Below are positions 33,747 to 41,351 of a DNA stretch of 64,000 bases, in pieces. Made by a program: the position numbers and the translations under genes. Positions within the stretch are counted from its first letter, which is position 1, and each line of letters opens with the position of its first letter. Location of the stretch: positions 62,001-126,000 of the forward strand of contig NZ_JBLFBO010000005.1 in assembly GCF_047338595.1 (NCBI RefSeq), in the 5' to 3' direction. The notes under the pieces were generated by a model that saw only the letters and a list, made by a program, of their open reading frames with translations, did no database searches and had not been told where the DNA came from. The stretch comes from Nitrospira_D sp019636945. Lineage in GTDB: Bacteria; Nitrospirota; Nitrospiria; Nitrospirales; Nitrospiraceae.

Positions 33747-33780
33747 ACGGCCCGCCTTTCCAGGCGGGCCGTTTTCGCTT
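33747..33780 (+). terminator. Strong terminator after the hsp20 remnant
   Basis: A perfect 11-base stem (ACGGCCCGCCT-TTCC-AGGCGGGCCGT) runs directly into TTTTCGCTT. This is the clearest intrinsic terminator of the window although the gene it follows is broken. Confidence 0.85.
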
Positions 33781-33926
33781 CACTTCTCAATAGCGCCATC
33801 CTCGTCAAAAAGACGTGGTTTCCCTATTTCCTGGGGAGATCCCGCCACCGCTTCAGGAGGCTGGTCGTCGAAAGCAACCAGAGTAGTTGCCAGTCTCGCT
33901 GTCTCCATCATTCCGTAGTCTGTCGC

Positions 33927-35153
33927 TCACAAACAACGTGGGTCGGAGCCGGCACAGGCGTTGTTGACTAATGTCACGATATTCGAGCTCGAGAACGGAC
34001 TGGCTCCCTGCTGCCTGATCGCGGCATCGGTGTAGCCCCAACTAGTCACTCCTACCACAATATTGGGAGTGGCATAGGTGCCTGCTGGTCCGGTGCCCAC
34101 GGGCTGAATCCCGAAATTGTTGAGCCATGGCCCTCCGCTTGCCCCGCCTGTCATCAAAGACCCAATGATTGTGTTGCTCATGAGTGTGGCTGATGCGACA
34201 AATCCCTGTGAGTCGGTTCTTTGCATCAAGAGTCCTCCGTCAAGGGCGACGGGATAGCCGAGTTGCGTCACTTGCGTGAGGCCCGCACTGGTGAAACCCC
34301 ACTGGTTCCACCTGTAGCCATACCACCCAGTACTTGTGCCGGGATAGGTGGGATTTGTCTGGGGAGCTAATTCGATGACTGCGACGTCATCCTTACAGAC
34401 CACACCGGGAGCCGTCGGAGCACATTGAGTTGCCGCACCGTTGAAATATTTGGTTGGGACCCATACTCGAGATGCGGCCCATACGCGGTAGGGAGCTTGT
34501 CCTTGTCGATACCCCGGGATAAATTTAAAGTTCGTAAAGAGTTTTCTCGTTCCATAGTCGGTGACACAGTGAGCCGCGGTCACAACCAGGCCTCGCTTGA
34601 TCAGTGAGCCGGAGCACACAAATGTGTCGGAGCCGATTGTGAAAAACAGTTTGCCGGTCGCCCGATACGGATACATCGTATTCGTCGGAGTCGGAACTTT
34701 CGTCAAACCTGAAGCAAGATCCGCTCGTGCGGTTGTAAAGGGATAGTTGGATTGGCCGAACTGTTGGGATTGGAAATCCAGCCCCTCCTGGGGATCACCT
34801 GTGAGCAGCGGAGTGCCAAGTTCGACAGGATCGGTGATCCCATCACCTTCGAATCCAGGGGCTTCACCGATATCGCCATCGGCGGAGGCTTGAGCGGGTG
34901 AGTGGAATTGATTAACCAGATTTTGAATGAGATCCTGTTCCGCCTGTGCAGAGACGCTCATAGGAGCTTTGGGAAGGGTACGTACCCTGGCTGTGATAAA
35001 GTCGAGCTTCTGTGTATTCCCTGGAGTGACCTTCACCCCTGTCGCGCCGCCTTTGTGGATGATCTCTTGAGCCTGTACGGACGTCGACACGATGGTCAGG
35101 GTACATCCAAGTATTGTGATCAGTCGTGTGACAGAAGATAATCCTTGCCTCAT
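33927..35153 (-). CDS. Exported trypsin-like serine protease
   Basis: A 408-residue secreted S1-type protease. Signal peptide about 1-29 (ITILGCTLTIVSTSVQAQ), a pro-region to about 165, and a chymotrypsin-fold domain with the triad His195 (VVTAAHC), Asp256 (KDDVAVIEL) and Ser339 (GGASGGPWL). The arrangement GxSGGP is kept. There are several cysteines in the domain for disulfides. The frame is open to 35267, but ATG 35153 has AAGGAG at good spacing and begins the signal peptide. Substrate unknown. Confidence 0.87.
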   Translation of the reverse strand: MRQGLSSVTRLITILGCTLTIVSTSVQAQEIIHKGGATGVKVTPGNTQKLDFITARVRTLPKAPMSVSAQAEQDLIQNLVNQFHSPAQASADGDIGEAPGFEGDGITDPVELGTPLLTGDPQEGLDFQSQQFGQSNYPFTTARADLASGLTKVPTPTNTMYPYRATGKLFFTIGSDTFVCSGSLIKRGLVVTAAHCVTDYGTRKLFTNFKFIPGYRQGQAPYRVWAASRVWVPTKYFNGAATQCAPTAPGVVCKDDVAVIELAPQTNPTYPGTSTGWYGYRWNQWGFTSAGLTQVTQLGYPVALDGGLLMQRTDSQGFVASATLMSNTIIGSLMTGGASGGPWLNNFGIQPVGTGPAGTYATPNIVVGVTSWGYTDAAIRQQGASPFSSSNIVTLVNNACAGSDPRCL

Positions 35154-36081
35154 CTGCTTCTCCTTCTTGTAAGCTGCCGCGATTATGTACGTCGTGTGTT
35201 CCACACCCATCGTTGCACATTGAGCTACATTATCTCGTTTGAATGATTCGTTCTGGGGGTCCTGCATGACGCACCGCCCCTCGCAGGTATCGCTTGCTCA
35301 TGTGGGAATCTATCGATCACCAGGCAATCCGTAAGGGGATGCAGTGGGTTTGGCAAGGATGCAGGAGGTCTTGCCGTGAACAGCGAGAGTCATTGCACAA
35401 ATAGCCGATGTCTCGTGGCATGCTCGATGACGCGATGAGATGCCACAAGCGAGGACATTGGTTCTGCTCAAGGTCCTGCGTAATTTCAATAGTGTAAATG
35501 TTTTCGATCAGCGAGGGAAGCCCCTTGGAGGGATGCAGGTGATGGCTGGTTAGGAGGGGGCGATGCGGTATTGACTGAGGCTGATGCTGCTCGGTGAGCT
35601 CAAGAGTGTCTAAAGCGTCCTGAGTTTAAGTGGCAAGGTCTGTTTGGTTTTGCGATGACGGTTGCTCGCAAGCGGAAGTTTGCAGGAAATGTTATGAGCA
35701 AGAACACGATTGGTATGAATCGGCCCGGGCGTTCGTGGGTATCACTGCGATGGCTGAGTAGTCTCAACCAGAGGGCACATCAGTTAAAAATTCATCCGGA
35801 AGGTTGCTCCGCCGGCGTGGTTCGTGGTGTGGTAGGTGCCGTTGACGGTGGGATTGGGGCTGCCGGTCACCGTGCGGGTATCAAAGACCAGGGCTTGTAG
35901 AAGAGGTCTAGGCCAATAGCGGATCGTGCGAAGAGGCCGTTCTCAGCATCGGCGCATGCAATCATTCATGAGTACTCCTGGGGCATTTTGTGAGTAAAAT
36001 GTATATCTTAGGTGGATGCCCATCTAACCCGTCGGCCCAGTATAGTTGCATCTTCCACACTCGTCACGGATCAATTCTTCT
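35154..36081. other. Long non-coding stretch with a decayed gene end
   Basis: About 930 bases between divergent genes. The only protein-like trace is the minus-strand remnant at 35784-35965, listed separately. The 81-codon plus-strand frame at 35655 is antisense to it and is not credible. A weak inverted repeat (GTGGCAT near 35417, ATGCCAC near 35440) was noticed. Nothing else recognisable. Confidence 0.5.
35784..35965 (-). pseudogene. C-terminal remnant of an outer-membrane beta-barrel protein
   Basis: Read on the minus strand, the segment gives LFARSAIGLDLFYK, then after a one-base frame change ALVFDTRTVTGSPNPTVNG, then YHTTNHAGGATFRMNF and a stop. A terminal phenylalanine after alternating residues is the usual end of outer-membrane barrels. 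The frameshift near 35900 and the lack of any upstream body mark it as decayed. The parent family is not identified. Confidence 0.45.
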
Positions 36082-37023
36082 ATGCTATGCATGTTCCTGA
36101 TCGTTAGCAGGGCGCACCTGATGTTGCTCGGCCTCTGTACCGCGATTCTCAGTCCTCTGTGGGCAAACGCCCAAGCCTTGGATCGGTCGGATCCCGTGAT
36201 TGTGGCGGTCGGTGATATCGCATGCCCGCCATCCGACCAAGGCCATAAGCAAGAGCTCAAGCTGGTCGAGGTCTGTCGACAGATGGAGACCTCGGATCTG
36301 GCGCTGCAGATCAACGGTCTGTCAGCGGTGTTGACATTGGGAGACAACCAATACCCAGCCGGCGCTATTGAGGATTTTCAAGACTCTTACGATCGTTCGT
36401 GGGGTCGACTCAAGTCGATCACCCATCCGAGCATGGGGAACCATGAAGGGCTCGGGGAGGGCTATTATACGTACTTTGGAGCAGCAGCAGGATCGCGCGA
36501 TCAAGGCTATTACAGCTTCGACATCGGGGCCTGGCATGTGATTGCCTTGAACAGCAACACCGAATGCCGGATTGTGGCCTGTGACTCGACGTCTGACCAG
36601 CTTATGTGGCTTCGCGAAGATTTAGCGGCGCATCCATCCCTCTGCACGCTGGCCTACTGGCATCATCCGCGATTTTCGTCCGGTCGGCACCAAAACAACA
36701 AGGTGATGAGTCCGATATGGGAGGAACTCTACGCCTCGGGAGTCGATGTGGTGCTCTCCGGGCATGATCATGACTATGAGCGGTTCGCGCCTCTGGATGT
36801 AGAGGGCCGAGTCGACAAGCTCCGCGGGATCCGCTCGTTCACCGTCGGGACCGGTGGAGCGCACCATGCCGAGTTCGGCACTATCAAGATTGGGAGCGAA
36901 GTGCGAAATAATGATACGTTCGGAGTTCTTAAATTGGTGCTCCACCAAACTGGCTATGAATGGGAGTTTGTTCCTGAGGCTGGGAAATTGTTCACTGATA
37001 AGGGGAAGGGGCGCTGTCATTGA
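36082..37023 (+). CDS. Exported metallophosphoesterase
   Basis: A 313-residue calcineurin-like phosphatase with a signal peptide (HLMLLGLCTAILSPLWANAQA). Metal-site motifs in order: GDIACPP (GDx, first aspartate), TLGDNQYPAGA (GDNxY), SMGNHEG (GNHE), YWHHPRFSSG and LSGHDHDYERF (GHDHxYER). This set is that of purple-acid-phosphatase-like enzymes. The start is uncertain: TTG 36046, ATG 36082 and ATG 36121 all precede the signal peptide; 36082 gives a lead with a basic residue. Two cysteines near CRIVACD may pair outside. Substrate unknown. Confidence 0.83.
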   Translation: MLCMFLIVSRAHLMLLGLCTAILSPLWANAQALDRSDPVIVAVGDIACPPSDQGHKQELKLVEVCRQMETSDLALQINGLSAVLTLGDNQYPAGAIEDFQDSYDRSWGRLKSITHPSMGNHEGLGEGYYTYFGAAAGSRDQGYYSFDIGAWHVIALNSNTECRIVACDSTSDQLMWLREDLAAHPSLCTLAYWHHPRFSSGRHQNNKVMSPIWEELYASGVDVVLSGHDHDYERFAPLDVEGRVDKLRGIRSFTVGTGGAHHAEFGTIKIGSEVRNNDTFGVLKLVLHQTGYEWEFVPEAGKLFTDKGKGRCH

Positions 37024-37447
37024 TCGACAGTATTCAAGGCTGTTAGTGACGATATCGCCTAGGTCGCGTATCTTGTAAAGTGTTTCTGCTAACGGTTTCA
37101 CGGTAGAGTTTTAGATTTCATGTTTCAAGTTTGAGGTTTGACTGCCGTGAAACATTGAACATGAAACCTGGAACTGGGGATCGCAGGAGCGATTCTCGTG
37201 TACGAGGTCTAGGCTATTCGGTACAAGGACCATCCTGATCCAATCAGATCTAGGGGTAGGGGCATTCTGCTGGATTGCACCGGTGGTGAAATCGAGTAGA
37301 GTGCCGTTGGTACTTCGTATCTCGCGGTCACCCGAATCACCAATGGGTATCGTGCGTCGTTCGCCATGCAGGCGCTGGGACGGGAGGTAGGTTCTCCGTT
37401 CGACTGTTGAACTGGTTCATACACTTGACCGGTTTGAGGAGGCGAGG
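37024..37447. other. Intergenic region with an inverted array (copy D)
   Basis: A 424-base gap. At 37109-37178 a TTTCATGTTTCAA / TTGAACATGAAA inverted array of the same style as copies A to C. On the minus strand, 37209-37424 holds a 71-codon frame (MANDARYPLVIRVTARYEVP as its most protein-like part) which could be a gene remnant but has no recognisable family. Confidence 0.45.
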
Positions 37448-37711
37448 ATGAAAACTGTCTGTTACGTGCTGATGACGGTTGGGATGGTGCTGGCGCTCGG
37501 AGGGATCGTGGCGGTCTTCAACTTCGATCAGCCTTCGGACATGTTTTCATTGGTCTGGTGGATGATCGTCGGTGGATGGTCTCTTGCCTTGGTCGGGATG
37601 AGTATCGACATTCTGCAGCTATTCCATGTTGTGACACCCAAAACTACATTTGCGTTTCAGCCAGAGGTCGAGAGCGGGAATCGGGCTGAACAAGACGTGA
37701 CTCGGATGTGA
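37448..37711 (+). CDS. Small two-helix membrane protein
   Basis: An 87-residue protein with two transmembrane helices (YVLMTVGMVLALGGIVAVF and WWMIVGGWSLALVGMSIDIL) joined by a short loop, and a polar cytoplasmic or periplasmic tail of about 30 residues. GAGGAGGCGAGG directly before ATG 37448 is an excellent ribosome site, supporting real translation. Family not recognised. Confidence 0.6.
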   Translation: MKTVCYVLMTVGMVLALGGIVAVFNFDQPSDMFSLVWWMIVGGWSLALVGMSIDILQLFHVVTPKTTFAFQPEVESGNRAEQDVTRM

Positions 37712-38143
37712 GAGTTATAGAACCGTACCAGACTCGTCGTGTATGTTCTCACAACCGGGCGCTCGTGGCCAAAGTAATTATGGTGAGATTTCTGTCCATG
37801 AATCTGGCATTTCAGTGCCTATTACCCCCCACTCCTGCCGTGCGCACTCTTCAGCTGTTTTCAGCCGTGTAACCTTTTAGCTTGCAGAGCCTTCTGATTG
37901 TCGGTTTGGATGAGCATACTCAGGCTGGAGATATTTCCCAGAGGCGATTGGCCAGCACTATCAACCTGTCGATGATCAGATTGTGATGAGGGCGAGTCCC
38001 GGGGCGATGTGTGGCGCACGCCTGCTGACGGCTCAGCGGTGAGTTTGCCATCCATGCACTTGTGAAAAACGACGTACTGAGTTTATCATGGCCAGTGCTT
38101 CCGGGTGGGTCGAGTCAGGCAGTTGTGACTACGAACCGTGTTG
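37712..38143. other. Intergenic region without recognised content
   Basis: About 430 bases between the small membrane protein and the promoter of the VapBC-like pair. A 64-codon minus-strand frame at 37861-38055 has no protein-like pattern. No terminator or repeat was identified. Confidence 0.4.
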
Positions 38144-38169
38144 CATGATGTCATCATGATGCGTATAAT
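38141..38169 (+). promoter_or_regulatory. Promoter and operator of the second toxin-antitoxin pair
   Basis: TTGCAT (38141-38146), exactly 17 bases, and a perfect TATAAT (38164-38169) form a strong sigma-70 promoter. A perfect 15-base palindrome CATGATG-T-CATCATG (38144-38158) overlaps the -35 and spacer, a fitting operator for the antitoxin. The start codon at 38177 lies seven bases after the -10 box, so the transcript probably begins at or next to the ATG (leaderless). Confidence 0.7.
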
Positions 38170-38176
38170 TTGATGC

Positions 38177-38425
38177 ATGCGCACCACAATCACCCTGGAC
38201 AGAGATGTTGCCGCACGACTTGAGGGCTTTCGCAAGCGACAGGACCAGACCTTTAAAAAGGCTGTGAATACGGCCCTGCGTGCCGGGCTTGATCGCTTGG
38301 AGGCTCCGGAAAAGAAACCGGGGAAACGGTACACCCTTCATGCAGTTTCCCTTGGGCCGCGTTTGCCAAATCTTGACAATGTTGCCGATGTGCTTGCGGC
38401 CATCGAAGGTGAAGACACCAAGTGA
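38177..38425 (+). CDS. Ribbon-helix-helix (VapB-like) antitoxin
   Basis: An 82-residue antitoxin. The N-terminus MRTTITLDRDVAARLEGFRK is a ribbon-helix-helix start, followed by FKKAVNTALRAGLDRLE and a flexible proline/lysine-rich tail that would mask the toxin. It should bind the palindrome in its own promoter. Its TGA overlaps the GTG start of the toxin, the usual coupled layout. No ribosome site precedes it, in line with a leaderless message. Confidence 0.85.
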   Translation: MRTTITLDRDVAARLEGFRKRQDQTFKKAVNTALRAGLDRLEAPEKKPGKRYTLHAVSLGPRLPNLDNVADVLAAIEGEDTK

Positions 38426-38865
38426 TCTTGATCGATGCTAATCTCTTACTCTATGCAAAAGTCAAAGATTATCCGCAGCATCAGCACGCGCGTCACTGGT
38501 TAGAAGATCAACTCAATAGCGGGAAGCGAGTCGGTCTTCCCTGGCCGACCCTACTTGCGTTCATCCGAATAGGAACCAATCCCAAGGCTTTCAATCGTCC
38601 GCTGAGCGTCAGAGGGGCATGGTCTCAGGTCAAAGAGTGGTTGGCGATTCCAGCCGTGTGGATTCCGTTGCCGACAGATCGTCATGCGGCTATTTTGGGA
38701 GAACTGCTCCACGACACCGAGGCACTAGCAAATCTCGTTCCGGATGCTCACCTCGCTGCGCTTGCTCTTGAACATGGATTGATCCTCCAGAGTACGGACG
38801 GAGATTTTGCTCGCTTTTCTCAGCTGCAATGGCAGAACCCGCTTCGAAAGAAGCATCTGGACTAA
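38422..38865 (+). CDS. VapC-like PIN-domain toxin
   Basis: A 147-residue PIN endoribonuclease toxin. Acidic residues: Asp4 in MILIDANLLLYA, Glu in the middle helix region, Asp in LVPDAHLAALALEHG and Asp in LQSTDGDFARF. The pattern fits the VapC subfamily with TDxDF near the end. It starts at GTG 38422, sharing four bases with the antitoxin stop. Cleavage target (tRNA or rRNA) is unknown. Confidence 0.86.
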   Translation: MILIDANLLLYAKVKDYPQHQHARHWLEDQLNSGKRVGLPWPTLLAFIRIGTNPKAFNRPLSVRGAWSQVKEWLAIPAVWIPLPTDRHAAILGELLHDTEALANLVPDAHLAALALEHGLILQSTDGDFARFSQLQWQNPLRKKHLD

Positions 38866-38914
38866 GGCTCACGAGTCATAAGAATTCCCTACATCAACAG
38901 ATGGAGCATTGTGT

Positions 38915-40354
38915 ATGAACCAAGATCAGAGCAAGAAGCCGTCAACCGCCACTCGCATTGAACGAGATACGATGGGGGAGCTAGCAGTCCCAGTCGAATC
39001 CTATTATGGAGTGCAGACTGCCCGTGCCATCGAGAATTTTCCAATCAGCACGCTTCGAATGCCGCGATCCGTCATCCGGGCAATGGGCATGATCAAACGG
39101 GCGGCTGCGACCGTGAACCACGCCCTTGGGTTGTTGGACAAACAACCGGCGGAGGCGATTAAACAAGCGGCTACAGAAGTGGTCGATGGCAAGCTGGACG
39201 CCGAGTTTCCTGTGGATATTTTTCAGACCGGTTCCGGCACATCCACGAACATGAACACCAACGAGGTTATCTCAAATCGTGCCACGGAATTGCTCGGTGG
39301 TGCGCGAGGCAGCAAGCTGGTGCATCCGAACGACCATGTCAATCTCGGCCAGTCGAGCAACGACGTGATCCCCACGGCCATTCACATCGCCGCGTCGGAG
39401 ATGATGCAACACCAGCTTCTTCCTGCCTTGACTCGATTGCACAAGGCATTGAAGAGCAAGGCGAAGGAGTTCGACAAGATCGTCAAGATTGGACGGACGC
39501 ACCTCCAAGACGCCACGCCGGTTCGCCTGGGACAAGAATTCGGCGGCTATGCGCGTCAGATTGAGCTCGGTATTCAGCGCGTCACACAAGCCCAGGCAGC
39601 CTTGAGTGAAGTGGCCTTGGGTGGAACTGCCGTAGGGACGGGGCTGAACTGCCATCCGAAGTTTTCTGCGAAGGTGATGTCGATTATTTCGAAAGAGACC
39701 GGCTGTTCATTCAAAGAAGCCAAGAATCACTTTGAAGCTCAATCAGCGCAAGACTCGCTGGTCGAGGCAAGCGGGCAGTTGCGAAACGTCGCGGTGAGCT
39801 TGATGAAGATTGCCAATGACATTCGCTGGCTCGGGTCCGGTCCTCGTTGTGGGCTCGGGGAAATCAATCTGCCGGAGACGCAACCAGGGTCATCCATCAT
39901 GCCGGGGAAGGTCAATCCCGTCATTGCCGAGTCTGTGACGATGGTCTGTGCCCAGGTCATTGGAAACGATGTCACGGTAACGGTGGGCGGGCAGGCGGCG
40001 AATTTTGAACTGATTGTGATGATGCCGGTCATGGCCTATAACCTGCTCCAGTCGATCGAATTGCTCGCGACGGCGTCGAATAATTTTTCTGCAAAATGTA
40101 TCGAAGGCATCAAGGCGAATGAGGAGCGTTGCAAGAGTCTCATTGAGGAAAGTCTGGCCATGTGCACGGCGTTGGCGCCGGAGATCGGGTATGAAGCCGC
40201 GGCGAAACTGGCAAAGGACGCCTACAAGTCCGGGAAGACCGTTCGGCAGGTGGCAAAAGAGCAGAAGGTGTTATCAGAGAAGCGGCTTGGGGAGCTTCTG
40301 GATCCGTGGCGCATGACGGAGCCAGGCGGGCCGGTAGGCAGCGCGGGAGGGTAA
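38915..40354 (+). CDS. fumC: Fumarate hydratase class II
   Basis: A 479-residue iron-free fumarase that interconverts fumarate and malate in the TCA cycle, forward or reductive. Signature GSSIMPGKVNPV, plus SGTSTNMNTNEVISNRA, NLGQSSNDVIPTAIHIA and GRTHLQDATPVRLGQEFGG with the catalytic histidine. Normal class II length with a slight N-terminal extension (MNQDQSKKPSTATRIERD). ATG 38915 is taken, with GGAG nine bases upstream, over TTG 38909. An in-frame aspartase reading is possible in this superfamily, but the GSSIMPGKVNPV context and length favour fumarase. Confidence 0.92.
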   Translation: MNQDQSKKPSTATRIERDTMGELAVPVESYYGVQTARAIENFPISTLRMPRSVIRAMGMIKRAAATVNHALGLLDKQPAEAIKQAATEVVDGKLDAEFPVDIFQTGSGTSTNMNTNEVISNRATELLGGARGSKLVHPNDHVNLGQSSNDVIPTAIHIAASEMMQHQLLPALTRLHKALKSKAKEFDKIVKIGRTHLQDATPVRLGQEFGGYARQIELGIQRVTQAQAALSEVALGGTAVGTGLNCHPKFSAKVMSIISKETGCSFKEAKNHFEAQSAQDSLVEASGQLRNVAVSLMKIANDIRWLGSGPRCGLGEINLPETQPGSSIMPGKVNPVIAESVTMVCAQVIGNDVTVTVGGQAANFELIVMMPVMAYNLLQSIELLATASNNFSAKCIEGIKANEERCKSLIEESLAMCTALAPEIGYEAAAKLAKDAYKSGKTVRQVAKEQKVLSEKRLGELLDPWRMTEPGGPVGSAGG

Positions 40355-40505
40355 TAGAAACGTATTGACGGTATGAGCAGAGCAGTAACCTGCGGAAATT
40401 TTTGATCTGTGGCATAGGCTTGAACCACGTGGGCCAGCAGGCGGTGCGAGAGGCGGTGAGATGAGAGAACGAGTCTTGTCTTCCGGCAGCGGATCTGTAT
40501 ACTGA

Positions 40506-41222
40506 ATGACAATGAGTCGAGCCTCGTCCTATTTTCCTTGGACAAGCCGTGTTCTCGTCTTACTGATCGCCGGGACAATCTCCGGCTGCGTTACCGGAAC
40601 TCGTCACACAACCACCTCTGATCGGACAACGATTCCCACAATGGGAACGCGGGGCATGTCGTGTTGTGCCATGGCGAAGGCAATGCCACGGCAGACGGCA
40701 CTGGCCAAAACAGCGGTACGATTTGTCGGACAATCTCGAATTCAGATCGGGGGCCGAAGTTTCAATCCGGATTGTTCCGGTTTTGTGCGAGGTGTCTATG
40801 CCTCGCAGCGCGTCGATCTCTATAGTGGATTAGGAGAGCTTGATGGTGGAAACGGGGTGGGACGCATTTACACCCACGTGATGGAGCATGGGCGGATTCA
40901 TTATGGCCCTACCGTTCATCCAGGAGACTTGGTCTTTTTTCATAACACGTGGGATTTCAACGGAGACGGCTTACCCAACGATCCGCTGACTCATATTGGA
41001 GTGGTGGAGAAGGTCGAGCCCGATGGCACCGTGCTCTTCGTCAGTTCACTATCACGCGGGATTGAACGCTACCGGATGAATCTGCAGCATCCCGATATCC
41101 ACAAGACGGCCGATGGTCGAGTCTTCAACGACTTCCTTCGTCGCAAGCGGTTTAGTGACGGCATGGGGACCCATTACCTGGCTGGGCAGTTGTTTGCGGC
41201 GTTCGGAACCCTTTCACCCTAG
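40506..41222 (+). CDS. NlpC/P60-like lipoprotein
   Basis: A 238-residue lipoprotein with lipobox TISGC (Cys28). The C-terminal papain-like domain shows the cysteine in FNPDCSGFVRGVY and the histidine in PLTHIGVVEKV, about 90 residues later, with GDLVFFHNTWDFNGDG between them. Such domains cut peptidoglycan stem peptides or related amides. The insert with DFNGDGLPNDP looks like an acidic, calcium-site-like loop. It stands alone between fumC and tex. Start ATG 40506 or 40512. Confidence 0.75.
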   Translation: MTMSRASSYFPWTSRVLVLLIAGTISGCVTGTRHTTTSDRTTIPTMGTRGMSCCAMAKAMPRQTALAKTAVRFVGQSRIQIGGRSFNPDCSGFVRGVYASQRVDLYSGLGELDGGNGVGRIYTHVMEHGRIHYGPTVHPGDLVFFHNTWDFNGDGLPNDPLTHIGVVEKVEPDGTVLFVSSLSRGIERYRMNLQHPDIHKTADGRVFNDFLRRKRFSDGMGTHYLAGQLFAAFGTLSP

Positions 41223-41351
41223 CCTGTGGGCTACTCTCGCGTCTTGTTCTGTTCTCCTGCACATGAGCGATTGTCCTGCATACAATGACATTCTCTTCTT
41301 CAACTCTCGGAGAGCGCGGACTGATGACGCGTTCGGAAAGATAGGCGTGTG

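Noticed and set aside
35655..35900. An 81-codon plus-strand frame
   Set aside because: Low-complexity glycine/valine composition, antisense to the barrel remnant, and no ribosome site.
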